Shown here piece by piece: positions 16,813-25,459 of a DNA stretch of 64,000 nt; the stretch's first letter is position 1, and each line of letters starts with the position of its first letter. Under the pieces are notes generated by a model. That model made no database searches and was not told where the DNA came from. It worked only from the letters and a program-made list of their open reading frames with translations. Made by a program: the position numbers and the translations under genes. Origin of the DNA: Mangrovivirga halotolerans (GTDB taxonomy: Bacteria; Bacteroidota; Bacteroidia; Cytophagales; Cyclobacteriaceae); contig NZ_JAPFQN010000014.1 of the NCBI RefSeq assembly GCF_026241165.1, forward strand, positions 17,379 through 81,378, in the 5' to 3' direction.

Positions 16813-18306
16813 ATGTCTCAAAAAGAGGAATTCAGTAATCGGTGGGGAATTATTTTAGCTGCCCTGGCTATGGCTGTCGGTGCAGGAAACTTATGGAGGT
16901 TCCCCAGATTAGCGGGAGAGTACGGCGGTGCCTTCATCATTTTATGGATGGTGTTTTTGTTTATTTGGTCAATTCCGATTCTACTTACTGAATTCAGTAT
17001 CGGGAAAAAGTTTAAGCGATCAGTAATTGGATCGTATAGTGAATTTGCTGGTTCTAAATTTGCCTGGATGGGTTATTTCATAACTCTATGCACACTGGGT
17101 ATAGCTTTTTATTATTCAGTGGTAACTGCATGGAGTTTGCAGTACCTGGGATTCTCTATTGAATATACACTTAAGTATTTCCAGGGAGCAGATCTGGCAA
17201 GTATCGGTACTCAAGAACAACTTACTAGTTATTGGGATAATATTGCAAACGGTAATTTTAAAACAGTTGGACTCCACCTATTAGCACTGGCTTTTGCCGT
17301 TTTCGTTTTGACAAAAGGAGTAAAAAACGGGCTTGAAAAAGCAAATAAAATATTGATCCCAACTCTTTTTATTTTGTTAATAGTAATTTCTGTTATCGCA
17401 TTAAATATTGATGGCGGAGAGGTTGGACTAAAATATATGTTTGGTGTCGATGCCAAGCATTTTTCAAATCCAAAAGTCTGGATTGAGGCATTATCTCAGA
17501 GTGCCTGGTCAACAGGTGCTGGTTGGGGCCTTATCATGACCCTTTCTGCTTATTCAAGAAAGAAAGAAGATGTGACTCTCAACATAATAATGAGTTCGAT
17601 TGGAAATAACATTGCATCGATATTGGCAGGTATAGCTATTATTCCATCTGTTTTTGCATTGAGTGCGTCGGAAGCTAATGCGTTGGAATACCTCCAAAGT
17701 GGTAACCAGGCATTAACCTTTACGATAATCCCGAAATTATTCTTTTCAATCCCGGGTGGGCCTGTATTATGTGTGATTTTCTTTGGCGCATTTTTCCTGG
17801 CTGCATTTAGTAGTCTGCTTCCAATGATCGAATTATTTATCAAAACTTTAACCGATCTGGGAATATTCAGAAAAAAAGCTGTAATCATTGCGGCGATATG
17901 CTGTGCAATATTTGGATTCCCAAGTGCCTGGTCGTTAGATATATTTAATAATCAGGATTGGGTTTGGGGAGTAGGTTTAGTGGTCAGCGGACTATTTATA
18001 ATTTTCCCAGCTTTAAGGATCGGAGTTAAGAAAATAAAAGATGAAATGATTGATCCTGATTCAGACTTAAGATTACCTGATCTTTATTACGCCATATCTA
18101 TGTATGTAAATATTGCATTTGGAATTGTTTTAATCTGGTGGTGGTTATCAAGAGGATACAGTCCGGAGCCTTGGTTTACTAAAGAAGGCATGTGGAATGT
18201 CTTTGATGTATACAGTAATGCATCGGTAATAACCCAATGGCTGGTGGTAATAATCAGCGGATTGCTTTTAAATAATTATATAAATAAAAAATTCAAAACT
18301 CTTTAA
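16813..18306 (+). CDS. sodium-dependent transporter (NSS/SNF family)
   Basis: This is an inner-membrane LeuT-fold symporter of 497 residues with about 11-12 helices. The N-terminus carries the family signature (WGIILAALAMAVGAGNLWRF, then RLAGEYGGAF), which includes the unwound helix-1 Na+ and substrate site. Later segments SAWSTGAGWGLIMTLSAY and the FFLAAFSSLLPMIEL helix fit the Na+-site helices of the family. Amino acids are the usual substrates; the specific one cannot be told. It is transcribed alone, followed by a hairpin with a modest T-tract. Confidence 0.92.
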   Translation: MSQKEEFSNRWGIILAALAMAVGAGNLWRFPRLAGEYGGAFIILWMVFLFIWSIPILLTEFSIGKKFKRSVIGSYSEFAGSKFAWMGYFITLCTLGIAFYYSVVTAWSLQYLGFSIEYTLKYFQGADLASIGTQEQLTSYWDNIANGNFKTVGLHLLALAFAVFVLTKGVKNGLEKANKILIPTLFILLIVISVIALNIDGGEVGLKYMFGVDAKHFSNPKVWIEALSQSAWSTGAGWGLIMTLSAYSRKKEDVTLNIIMSSIGNNIASILAGIAIIPSVFALSASEANALEYLQSGNQALTFTIIPKLFFSIPGGPVLCVIFFGAFFLAAFSSLLPMIELFIKTLTDLGIFRKKAVIIAAICCAIFGFPSAWSLDIFNNQDWVWGVGLVVSGLFIIFPALRIGVKKIKDEMIDPDSDLRLPDLYYAISMYVNIAFGIVLIWWWLSRGYSPEPWFTKEGMWNVFDVYSNASVITQWLVVIISGLLLNNYINKKFKTL

Positions 18307-18310
18307 TATA

Positions 18311-18340
18311 AAAGGCCTCTAATCGGGGCCTTTACTTTTT
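18311..18340 (+). terminator. intrinsic terminator after the NSS transporter
   Basis: AAAGGCCTC (18311-18319) pairs with GGGGCCTTT (18325-18333, including one G-T pair) around a 5-nt loop, followed by ACTTTTT. Confidence 0.72.
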
Positions 18341-18346
18341 GGACAT

Positions 18347-18372
18347 AAAAAAAGCCCGAATGAGCTCCGGGC
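18347..18372 (-). terminator. intrinsic terminator reading the minus strand
   Basis: GCCCG (18354-18358) pairs with CGGGC (18368-18372). On the minus strand the hairpin is followed by a run of seven T. It is placed to end transcription of the oxygenase gene whose stop is at 18515. The 18373-18514 stretch between holds no gene I can see. Confidence 0.72.
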
Positions 18373-18514
18373 ATCTTTTCAACCAGCTATGGAAAGAAAG
18401 ATATACTTGATTCTACTTGCACTTCAAATATATCAGATATTAATATATTTATAAAAAGTATTTAGATGAACGGTACATTTTATACGATGAGTGTACAATT
18501 TATTTACACGAACC

Positions 18515-19123
18515 TTAAAGCGGTGTATGTTTATGCTTTAACCATCCTGTTATGGAATACCTGCTTTTATTTGTTTTCAAAACTTCATGAGGAAGTTCAT
18601 CGCTTTTGAACAACACTAACCTTCCGGGCTGAGGGAGTACTTTTATTGGTCCTGATTCAGGATATATCATTAATTCTCCTCCGTTATTCTCTTCCCAGAA
18701 TTCATTTAAGTAAAGAATCACCGTTAATAAGCGTCCGTCATTACTTTTAAACTGATCAATGTGCCTCTTGTAAAATGCTCCGGGAGGATAAACAGCAAAA
18801 TGAAATTCACAATCATTAATACTTAAAAAGCAATAACGATTTAATACTGAAATGAGTCGGTCTATTTCACTATAGAATTGATCAAGATCTGTATTTAAGC
18901 CTCTGCTAAGCCAAAGAATTTTATCCTTTCTAATACTCTTAACTTTGGTTTGATTAAACCTGTCTCCTATTTCTGCTTCTTTAAATTCCCCTTCCAGATA
19001 ATGGTTATCTATGATTTGCCGAAGTTTGGCAAGATAATCTGACGATATAAAATCATCACATATCGCAAAACCATTTTCGACAACCGTGTCGATCAATGGC
19101 AAAAAGTCAATTTTTGTTTTCAC
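18515..19123 (-). CDS. 2-oxoglutarate/Fe(II) oxygenase, prolyl-4-hydroxylase type
   Basis: This 202-residue cytoplasmic dioxygenase uses 2-oxoglutarate and O2 to hydroxylate a protein or small-molecule target. The double-stranded beta-helix has the complete iron triad H121-x-D123 (KRHIDQF) and H179 (LPHEV), with R188 (SRYSITGWLK) to bind 2-oxoglutarate. YPPGAFYKRHID and VILYLN...NGGEL are typical of the bacterial P4H/SM-20 group. The start is GTG at 19123. Only 27 bp separate it from the zinc-finger gene upstream, so the two may be co-transcribed. Targets in bacteria are mostly unknown; elongation factor Tu is one described for relatives. Confidence 0.9.
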   Translation of the reverse strand: MKTKIDFLPLIDTVVENGFAICDDFISSDYLAKLRQIIDNHYLEGEFKEAEIGDRFNQTKVKSIRKDKILWLSRGLNTDLDQFYSEIDRLISVLNRYCFLSINDCEFHFAVYPPGAFYKRHIDQFKSNDGRLLTVILYLNEFWEENNGGELMIYPESGPIKVLPQPGRLVLFKSDELPHEVLKTNKSRYSITGWLKHKHTPL

Positions 19124-19150
19124 TTATCAAAATAATGATAGCGAAATTAC

Positions 19151-19534
19151 TCAAATAACTGATGATTTTTCTACAATGCGTTGATTTTTTACAAGAATTA
19201 AATTGTTACCACCAATGTCGATATAACCCTGATCATAAACAAAGGTATAGGTATTTCCATTCTTAGCTTTATAAAAACTGGTAACATATGAAAAGTCAAA
19301 GCCATAAGCTATTAAAGTCTCTCGTGTTATTTTGGTTTTCCCATTTGGATTAAGCTGGTTTAAGATTCTGCGATTCTTTTGTAATCTGTAATTCACTCTT
19401 CTAATGAGATTATTTTCTCCTGAAGAGATTCTGTTGTTAAAAGTGCTCCTGCAGTGATCAGAACAAAATATCTTATCTGACCTGCTACCGGAATTGATGG
19501 AATTCCCGCATAGTTTGCAAGCTCTGGTCTTCAT
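19151..19534 (-). CDS. small zinc-finger protein, function unknown
   Basis: The product has about 127 residues. The N-terminus has a treble-clef-like metal site CKLCG...FCSDHC (Cys pairs about 16 residues apart), resembling DUF2116-type zinc ribbons. The rest is basic and has no family I recognise (NRRILNQLNPNGKTKITR, then YGFDFSYVT). I place the start at ATG 19534 because it puts MKTRACKLCG at the front; an ATG at 19570 would add 12 residues unlike the family. Nucleic-acid binding is a guess from the zinc site and basic character. It may be transcribed with the downstream oxygenase gene. Confidence 0.75.
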   Translation of the reverse strand: MKTRACKLCGNSINSGSRSDKIFCSDHCRSTFNNRISSGENNLIRRVNYRLQKNRRILNQLNPNGKTKITRETLIAYGFDFSYVTSFYKAKNGNTYTFVYDQGYIDIGGNNLILVKNQRIVEKSSVI

Positions 19535-19658
19535 AATAAAAAAGTATTGTTTTGGTTGATAATGTGCCAAAATAACACTTCTATCGAAAAAAGTAAACTA
19601 TTTAAAGAAAATATATAAAATTTTCGCCACCTAATCACTCTAAAAAGTATTAACGGAT

Positions 19659-20168
19659 ATGGATATATTATTTTTTAAGAACATCAGGAAAAAGGTAATC
19701 GAAAAGCAGAATAAAAAGCATTTGATAAACCTGTGTGCATTAGCTATTGCAGATGGAACATTCGATGAATCGGAAAAGAAATACATCATTGCAATCGGTA
19801 ATAATATGGAAATCCCGGATTTCGAAATTATGAAGATCATTAAATACAGCAGGGAAAATGCTGTTGTAATCAAAACCCGTCGGAACCTTTTTAGCAGAAA
19901 AAAGCTATCGGAATACTATGCCCTGATATTATCCGATGGAGTTATACATCCAAATGAAGCACGATTAATCAATCATATTGGTTTAAAATGGGGCTTTAAT
20001 GAAAGTCAAACCAGTAAAATAATAACAAAATGTAAAAATTATATTGGCCCCTCTAATGTTAAGGCAAACATATCAAAGAGACTTGAGTTTTTATTAACTG
20101 ATTTTTACCAAATCTTTGACAAAATAAGTTCCACTATAAATAATCAGGTTCATATATTTGCAGTGTGA
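19659..20168 (+). CDS. TerB-like protein of unknown function
   Basis: The 169-residue protein is predicted all-helical. It has two similar helical acidic-loop motifs, LCALAIADGTFDESEKKYI (~25-43) and YALILSDGVIHPNEARLI (~87-104), resembling the repeated metal-binding helices of TerB/tellurite-resistance-like domains. No signal peptide or membrane span is present, so it is cytoplasmic. Its TGA overlaps the GTG start of the next gene (GTGA), which means translational coupling with the TauE/SafE transporter. The homology to TerB is by appearance only. Confidence 0.72.
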   Translation: MDILFFKNIRKKVIEKQNKKHLINLCALAIADGTFDESEKKYIIAIGNNMEIPDFEIMKIIKYSRENAVVIKTRRNLFSRKKLSEYYALILSDGVIHPNEARLINHIGLKWGFNESQTSKIITKCKNYIGPSNVKANISKRLEFLLTDFYQIFDKISSTINNQVHIFAV

Positions 20169-20920
20169 GTTTACCTGTAATTGATTATTTTTTATTATTT
20201 GGTGTCGGTATTGTAGCCGGCTTCATTAATGTTATCGCCGGAGGGGGCAGTTTTTTTGTTTTACCTCTTATGATGTTTATCGGAATTCCACCAGCAGTGG
20301 CCAATGCAACAAACCGGGTAGCTGTATTATTACAGAGCATTTCAGGAGTTGCAGGTTTTAAAAGCAAGGGAGTAAATATCGGCCGGTTTAGTATCTACCT
20401 TTCAGTCTCTGCATTGATAGGAGCCGTTATAGGTACCCAGTTAGCGATAGAAATTGATCCAAACCTCTTTAAAAAATCTATATCCATTTTCATGCTAATT
20501 CTGGTGTTTTTCACTGTTTTATTCACAAAACACCATTATAAACCGGAAGAAGCCCTGCTCAGAGGAAAAAACCTGATATTTTCTATTATCATATTCTTTT
20601 TTATTGGCATTTATGGCGGTTATATACAGGCTGGTGTTGGTTTTTTGATAATGGCAGCTTTAACCGGGATTAATAAACTAGATCTCGTCAGAACCAACAG
20701 CATTAAGATGTTTGTTAACGTAGTTTATACTGCTATTGCATTAATAATATTTGCCTATCAAATCAAGATCGAATGGACTGCAGGCCTATGGCTTGCAGCT
20801 GGAAATATGCTTGGAGCATGGATTTCCAGCCGATGGTCTGTGAATACAGAAAGTAAAACTTTAAAATATGTAACTCTGGGAGTTTTTGTTATCCTTGCTG
20901 TTGCTTTATGGTTCTATTGA
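20165..20920 (+). CDS. TauE/SafE family membrane permease
   Basis: This inner-membrane protein of 251 residues has about eight helices. The first repeat has FGVGIVAGFINVIAGGGSFFVLPLMM and the second has GIYGGYIQAGVGFLIMAAL, the paired Gly-rich signatures of the sulfite-exporter/anion-permease family. Substrates in the family are sulfur oxyanions or organosulfonates; which applies here is unknown. It starts with GTG at 20165, overlapping the stop of the TerB-like gene by 4 nt. The 3' end overlaps convergent trmB by 7 bp. Confidence 0.9.
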   Translation: MSLPVIDYFLLFGVGIVAGFINVIAGGGSFFVLPLMMFIGIPPAVANATNRVAVLLQSISGVAGFKSKGVNIGRFSIYLSVSALIGAVIGTQLAIEIDPNLFKKSISIFMLILVFFTVLFTKHHYKPEEALLRGKNLIFSIIIFFFIGIYGGYIQAGVGFLIMAALTGINKLDLVRTNSIKMFVNVVYTAIALIIFAYQIKIEWTAGLWLAAGNMLGAWISSRWSVNTESKTLKYVTLGVFVILAVALWFY

Positions 20921-21573
20921 TCCCACTGAAATTTCAAATATTTAATTGAAAACCCCTTTTCATAAAACATTTTTTCAAACCTGGTTTTGATACCGTGGTG
21001 TTCATCCATAAATTCAGAATGATATAGATCTCTCGTATAGGAAAGATTCTTAATATCGTTTCTTTCAGAAAGTACTTCAAGGGTATAATCAAATAATCCA
21101 GGATTATCAGTTTTAAAAAATACCCACCCCTCCTTTTGCATTACTTTCTTATACATATCGAGAAACCTTGGTGAAGTGAGTCTTCTTTTAATATCCCTCT
21201 TTTTAGGTCTTGGATCGGGAAATGTAATCCAGATATCATGAACTTCTCCATCAACAAAAAATTTCTCCAGAAGCTGTATCTGGGTTCGCAAAAAAGCCAC
21301 ATTATTTAAATCTTCTTCCTCGGCTTCTTTACTCCCATACCATATTCGATCTCCTTTTATATCAACACCAATAAAATTCCTTTCAGGATAATGCCTGGCA
21401 AGACCGGTAGTATATTCTCCCTTACCACAGGCTAATTCTAATGTGATGTGATTTTCATTTTCAAAGTACTTCCCGTGCCAGTTTCCTTTTATTTCCTCGT
21501 ATCCCGGTTTCTCCGGCTCAAAAATGTTTGCTCTTTCTCTATTCTCAGCAAAGCGCTTTTGCTTATTTCTCAT
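20914..21573 (-). CDS. trmB: tRNA (guanine-N7)-methyltransferase
   Basis: This enzyme makes m7G46 in tRNA variable loops using S-adenosylmethionine. Its 219 residues include the SAM motif LELACGKGEYTTGLA (~46-60), the acidic ribose-binding IGVDIKGDRIW, and the signature WITFPDPRPKKRDIKRRL (~114-131) with the catalytic and tRNA-binding residues. Its start overlaps the 3' end of folC by 11 bp, so the two are translated from one message. The 3' end overlaps the TauE/SafE gene by 7 bp on the other strand. Confidence 0.95.
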   Translation of the reverse strand: MRNKQKRFAENRERANIFEPEKPGYEEIKGNWHGKYFENENHITLELACGKGEYTTGLARHYPERNFIGVDIKGDRIWYGSKEAEEEDLNNVAFLRTQIQLLEKFFVDGEVHDIWITFPDPRPKKRDIKRRLTSPRFLDMYKKVMQKEGWVFFKTDNPGLFDYTLEVLSERNDIKNLSYTRDLYHSEFMDEHHGIKTRFEKMFYEKGFSIKYLKFQWDQ

Positions 21574-22804
21574 AATCTAATTCATTCAATTCAGCGACAA
21601 CAAAAGTACTACCGCCAATGTATAGTGCATCCGATTCTTCCAGATCTTTTCGTGCATCAATTACAGCTTCATTTACACTATCATAATAACCATTTACAAC
21701 AATATCCGGAGTCACTCTTGGTTTCAGATCAGCTACTTTTAAACCACGAGGTACATTCGGCGTACAAAAATAATACACAGCATTTTTAGGTACTAGTTCT
21801 AATACCTCTTCCACAGCTTTATCTGAGACAAATCCCATCACGAACCGATACCTTTTAGCCTTTCTGGCCAAAAATTGCTGAATTGTTTCTCTTAATCCTT
21901 CGACATTATGAGCAGTATCACAAACTACAAATGGTTTTTCAGACAAAATCTGCCATCTTCCCTGTAACCCCGTATTAGACACCACCTTTGAAAGCCCTTC
22001 GTTAATTTTGGGGAGAACAAATCCTTTTTCTTTCAATTCATCTATTACAGCCAGTACTCCCGGTAAGTTTCTCAGCTGATATTCACCTTTTAGATCCAGT
22101 GAATACTTCTTTAGGTCGGTTAGGGTAAACTTGTCAGCGGCAAAAATTATATTGCTCTTGTTTTCGTTAGCTTTAGCTTTAAAAACATCTGCTATTTCAG
22201 GTTGAGTTTCACTTATGACCACATCGATTCCCGGCTTTATAATTCCGGCCTTTTCCCCTGCTATTTGCTGCAAAGTATTACCGAGCATCTCCTTATGATC
22301 TAACCCAATATTAGTGATCAGAGAAACTAATGGAGTAATTATATTAGTGGAATCAAGTCTACCACCTAAACCAACTTCTATTACTGCTATATCCACTTTC
22401 TGATCGGCAAAATATTTGAAAGCAAGTCCGACAGTCCATTCAAAAAACGAAGGTTTTAAATGCTCTACTTGTGTCTTATACTTTTCGACAAAATCTATGA
22501 TGTATTGCCTGGAAATCAGCAGTCCGTTGATTTTCACCCGTTCCCGGAATGATTTAAGATGTGGAGAGGTATAAAGCCCTGTTTTGTATCCATTTTCCTG
22601 TAAAACAGAAGCAATCATGTGAGATGAGCTTCCCTTACCGTTAGTACCGGCAATATGAACTGTCTTAAATTGATCCTGTGGATCACCCAGGATCTTACAA
22701 AATTCCTGAATATTACCAAGACCAGTCTTAAAAGCAACTGTTCCCATCCGTTGATACATGGGCAATTGCTCAAAAAGATATTCTTCTATTTGCTCGTAGG
22801 TCAT
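21563..22804 (-). CDS. folC: folylpolyglutamate / dihydrofolate synthase
   Basis: This Mur-ligase-fold enzyme of about 413 residues adds glutamate to folates (and to dihydropteroate in bifunctional forms), using ATP in the cytoplasm. The P-loop is HIAGTNGKGSSSHMIA (~49-64). SPHLKSFRERVKING, the VIEVGLGGRLDSTN metal/folate segment, the ITNIGLDHKEMLG loop and DTAHNVEG late in the protein are all family hallmarks. ATG at 22804 is preferred over the adjoining GTG. A 7-bp inverted repeat overlaps the start, and a TATCTTTG -7 element lies just upstream, so folC-trmB may have its own regulated promoter although it follows the TonB-like gene by only ~30 bp. Confidence 0.94.
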   Translation of the reverse strand: MTYEQIEEYLFEQLPMYQRMGTVAFKTGLGNIQEFCKILGDPQDQFKTVHIAGTNGKGSSSHMIASVLQENGYKTGLYTSPHLKSFRERVKINGLLISRQYIIDFVEKYKTQVEHLKPSFFEWTVGLAFKYFADQKVDIAVIEVGLGGRLDSTNIITPLVSLITNIGLDHKEMLGNTLQQIAGEKAGIIKPGIDVVISETQPEIADVFKAKANENKSNIIFAADKFTLTDLKKYSLDLKGEYQLRNLPGVLAVIDELKEKGFVLPKINEGLSKVVSNTGLQGRWQILSEKPFVVCDTAHNVEGLRETIQQFLARKAKRYRFVMGFVSDKAVEEVLELVPKNAVYYFCTPNVPRGLKVADLKPRVTPDIVVNGYYDSVNEAVIDARKDLEESDALYIGGSTFVVAELNELDYEK

Positions 22805-22825
22805 CACCGTAATTTAAAACGGTGA
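22804..22825. promoter_or_regulatory. inverted repeat over the folC start
   Basis: TCACCGT and ACGGTGA are perfect 7-bp arms around an 8-nt AT spacer. The arm nearest the gene runs into the folC ATG. It could be an operator overlapping the transcription start, or, in a message read through from tonB, a hairpin hiding the start codon. Confidence 0.5.
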
Positions 22826-22833
22826 CAAAGATA
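22826..22833 (-). promoter_or_regulatory. Bacteroidota-type -7 element upstream of folC
   Basis: On the minus strand this reads TATCTTTG, an exact TAnnTTTG match, 22 bp upstream of the folC ATG. I see no TTG at the expected -33 distance, so it may be a weak or activator-dependent promoter. Confidence 0.4.
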
Positions 22834-22838
22834 GTAAG

Positions 22839-23705
22839 TTATTGGCTTTTAATAATGAAAGTTACCTTACCTTTTGTTCTGGGTTTTGCTGGTAAACTAC
22901 CGGTCTGATGAAAGGTAGTCTCTTCTAATTGTCTTTGATAGAAAATAACAATATCAGGACTCACGGTACTCTCTAGTGGCTCTGTATGAATTACATAACC
23001 ATCAGCATCAATGGTAAACTCAAAGACGATTCGACCACTCTGATCTGAATCATCTCTTTTATCTGGTACACGATCCCATGTCCAGCCGGTTATATCCAGT
23101 TGTGGGCCACCACCACCGCCTCCGGATGTACCTTTATAAATATATCTTTGATCTACACTTTCCGGATCACCTTTATCCCCTTGCTGATCGCTATCGTCAC
23201 CATCACTTTTTTTACTTGCTCCACTACCCTCTCCTTTTTCAGTACCCGGATAAATCGGTGCTTTGACTGTTTCTTTTTTAGTTTCAGTCTTCGTTTCGGT
23301 TTTAGTGGTTGTTTTCTTCGGCTGAGGTTCAACTGGAACTGCATCTTCACTTTCAGAAACATCTTCTACAGGCTCAACAGGTTCTTCTGTCTCCACTACT
23401 TCTGTAGGCTCTGAAGTTTCTTCCACCGGTTGTTCGGTCGGTTCCTCTACTGCTTCTTCGACTGGAGAAGGCTCATCTTCAGCTTCAGACTCAGGAGCTT
23501 CGATATTGTCCTGATCATCACCACTTCCTACATCATCCATACCCATATCTATTTCTATACCATATTGAGGTAATGGAGGATTAGGTTCTTTCCACGCTAA
23601 AAGAAATGCAAATAAGACTAAAAGGACACCATGAATGGCAATTGTTATCACCATTGATTTCTGCTTATCCTTCTTTCTTGCTATTTCGTCCTCGCGCTTT
23701 ATCAT
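22839..23705 (-). CDS. TonB/TolA-like energy-transducing protein
   Basis: The product has 288 residues: a short cytoplasmic N-terminus, one membrane helix (~18-40), then a long low-complexity periplasmic stretch (~45-150) dominated by Glu, Pro and Val, a Gly/Ser/Asp linker, and a compact C-terminal domain (~205-288, SGRIVFEFTIDADGYV) resembling the TonB C-terminus. It probably transmits proton-motive force from ExbB/ExbD to an outer-membrane partner. It follows exbD with 2 bp between them. The spacer is acidic rather than the more usual Lys-Pro-rich type. Whether it serves TonB-style import or a Tol-like envelope role cannot be decided from sequence. Confidence 0.85.
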   Translation of the reverse strand: MIKREDEIARKKDKQKSMVITIAIHGVLLVLFAFLLAWKEPNPPLPQYGIEIDMGMDDVGSGDDQDNIEAPESEAEDEPSPVEEAVEEPTEQPVEETSEPTEVVETEEPVEPVEDVSESEDAVPVEPQPKKTTTKTETKTETKKETVKAPIYPGTEKGEGSGASKKSDGDDSDQQGDKGDPESVDQRYIYKGTSGGGGGGPQLDITGWTWDRVPDKRDDSDQSGRIVFEFTIDADGYVIHTEPLESTVSPDIVIFYQRQLEETTFHQTGSLPAKPRTKGKVTFIIKSQ

Positions 23706-23707
23706 TC

Positions 23708-24103
23708 TTATTTATCAGGTGTCGTTGCTATTGAAACTTTCGCTTTTAATGAAGTCGCAATACCGGCGATCTCTACAAAATGTTCTGTCGGTACTGACTT
23801 ATCAATATATAACGAAACTGTCGGAGTCTCGGTTTTCCCGATTTCGTTTCTCAGCATAGGCTCAATCTCTTTCCTGCTTACTTTTTCACCGTTAAAATAA
23901 TATTGAAGATCATCAGTAATAGCTACTTTGATTACCGGGTTACTATACGTATTACTTTTCGACTTAGGTAAATTAACGGGTAAAGCCATCGGATCAACTA
24001 CAGTTGAAGTCAGCATAAAAAAGATCAGCAACAAGAATATGACATCAGTCATCGATGACATATTGAAAGTTGGATCGACTTTGTGTTTTGACTTTAGTGC
24101 CAT
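23708..24103 (-). CDS. exbD: ExbD/TolR family biopolymer transport protein
   Basis: This 131-residue inner-membrane protein has a single helix (~20-38) preceded by FNMSSMTDVIF. The Asp at position 20 corresponds to the essential proton-carrying Asp of ExbD and TolR. The periplasmic part (~45-131) has the usual VKVAITDDLQYYFNGEKV-like strand order and an IAGIATSLKAKVSIAT ending. The gene is 2 bp from exbB and 2 bp from the TonB-like gene, clearly one transcription unit. It works as a dimer inside the ExbB pentamer. Confidence 0.94.
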   Translation of the reverse strand: MALKSKHKVDPTFNMSSMTDVIFLLLIFFMLTSTVVDPMALPVNLPKSKSNTYSNPVIKVAITDDLQYYFNGEKVSRKEIEPMLRNEIGKTETPTVSLYIDKSVPTEHFVEIAGIATSLKAKVSIATTPDK

Positions 24104-24105
24104 AA

Positions 24106-24795
24106 TTATTTGTTCGGCTCTTGTAAAAGATCAATGAATTCGACAGAAGTATACTCCATTCTGTGCACAACCTTGAGCACTCTCGCTACAAGATAATTAT
24201 ACCCCAGATAAGCCAGAATACCGATAAAAAGTCCACAAGCAGTGGTAATCAGTGCTTCGTAAATACCTGCAGATAATTGCTGAGGAGTTAATGCCCCTTC
24301 GATCTTAGTAATGTCCATAAAAGCGGTGATCATACCGGTAACAGTACCAAGGAAACCCAGCATCGGAGCAGCACCAGCGATAGTAGCAAGCAGGTTCAGA
24401 TTCTTCTCTAACCTGTAGATTTCGATCTTACCAACATTCTCAATGCTCACTTCAATGTTTTTCAGGGAAGATCCAATTCGGTCTATCCCCTTTTCGATCA
24501 TCCTGGCGATCGGAGTGTTTTCAGCCTTGCAAATACTCTTTGCCCCTGAGATATCCCCGGAGGTCACCGTATGTCTGACACGCTCCATAAGATCTGCAGA
24601 ATCTTCATCCGCTCGTCTGATAGTAAATATTCTTTCAAAGAAAATATAAACGGCGGCGAGCTGTAATAAACCAAGAGGTAATAACCACCATCCGCCTTTT
24701 TGTAATAATTCTAAAAATGTTAGTGATTGTTCAGACGACATAGATTGCATAGCCAGCGAATCTGACGTCTGAGTCAGTTGCAAAAGTAAGCTCAT
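24106..24795 (-). CDS. exbB: MotA/TolQ/ExbB proton channel protein
   Basis: The 229-residue inner-membrane protein has three hydrophobic segments (~35-55, ~133-158, ~180-205) and a large cytoplasmic loop with KSICKAENTPIARMIEKG. The second helix has TIAGAAPMLGFLGTVTGMI and the third TTACGLFIGILAYLGYN, the conserved channel-forming stretches. It forms the proton-driven motor with ExbD. It lies 7 bp after the SPOR gene and 2 bp before exbD. Family membership is certain; its assignment to TonB-type or Tol-type work is open. Confidence 0.94.
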   Translation of the reverse strand: MSLLLQLTQTSDSLAMQSMSSEQSLTFLELLQKGGWWLLPLGLLQLAAVYIFFERIFTIRRADEDSADLMERVRHTVTSGDISGAKSICKAENTPIARMIEKGIDRIGSSLKNIEVSIENVGKIEIYRLEKNLNLLATIAGAAPMLGFLGTVTGMITAFMDITKIEGALTPQQLSAGIYEALITTACGLFIGILAYLGYNYLVARVLKVVHRMEYTSVEFIDLLQEPNK

Positions 24796-24802
24796 AAATT
24801 TT

Positions 24803-25459
24803 TTAATATTTCAACACCCATACTTCAGACCCATACTCGCCCTTATATCCTTCAGCCTGCTGTACACCTTCCTGATAAGTGTCAAAAGATTCAACGGCTA
24901 CTCTGTAGAATCTGGTTTTTCCGTAAGGCTCAATGATATAAGACGTAAGTCCATCATCTTTTCTTTCATTGGCAAAATCCATAGCCTGATCTTTGTCGAA
25001 GAAACTGCCAACTACAACATATGAACGACCTGTTCTGCTTTTTAGTACATTGATTGTTCCTTCAGCCGGAATATTTTCCTGTGCAGCTCTTGCAGAGTCT
25101 AATGCTCTTTGTCTTTCAGCTTCTAATTCTGCCTGTCTGGCCTGTTCTTCTTTCAACTTCTGGTCTTCCAACTCTTGTTGTCGTTGTCTTTCTGCCTCAG
25201 CTATTCGATCTGCTTCCTGGTTTGGTTTAATCACAAAAAACCATATTGCAAATCCGGCGGCAATCAAAAGAACGATAATCACTGCGGCAATTAATCCCGT
25301 ATTGGAATCATCATTCTTTTTCTTATATGAACTTGTCTGTTTTCTTTGAGATTGCTGCTGGCCTTCAGCTTTTGCAGGTTTGTCTCTATCTATCGGATCG
25401 TATGACTGATTTTCCGGCAACCCGTAATCAGAATCTTTAGACCTGTACTTTTGCTCCAT
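24803..25459 (-). CDS. SPOR-domain membrane protein
   Basis: The 218-residue protein has type II topology: a polar cytoplasmic N-terminus (1-54), one membrane helix (~55-77), a charged coiled coil (~81-128, many Glu, Gln and Arg) and a C-terminal SPOR domain (~145-218, SYVVVGSFFDKDQAMDFA). SPOR domains bind glycan strands lacking stem peptides, which mark the division septum. Immediate linkage to exbB/exbD/tonB (7-bp gap) suggests that the motor acts at sites of peptidoglycan remodelling. It is separated from the barrel gene upstream by 125 bp, in which I see only a weak possible hairpin. Confidence 0.88.
   Translation of the reverse strand: MEQKYRSKDSDYGLPENQSYDPIDRDKPAKAEGQQQSQRKQTSSYKKKNDDSNTGLIAAVIIVLLIAAGFAIWFFVIKPNQEADRIAEAERQRQQELEDQKLKEEQARQAELEAERQRALDSARAAQENIPAEGTINVLKSRTGRSYVVVGSFFDKDQAMDFANERKDDGLTSYIIEPYGKTRFYRVAVESFDTYQEGVQQAEGYKGEYGSEVWVLKY

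Noticed and set aside
17550..17888. 112-codon minus-strand ORF inside the NSS transporter gene
   Set aside because: It is antisense to a well-conserved transporter, and its Ile/Asn/Ala-rich protein is a reflection of the membrane-helix codons.
23100..23414. Plus-strand ORFs over the TonB-like gene
   Set aside because: These are low-complexity reflections of the Glu/Pro-rich spacer; there is no start context or family.
24993..25349. 118-codon plus-strand ORF over the SPOR gene
   Set aside because: Its Ser/Cys/Leu runs come from reading the coiled-coil codons backwards, and the SPOR protein has a clear domain structure.
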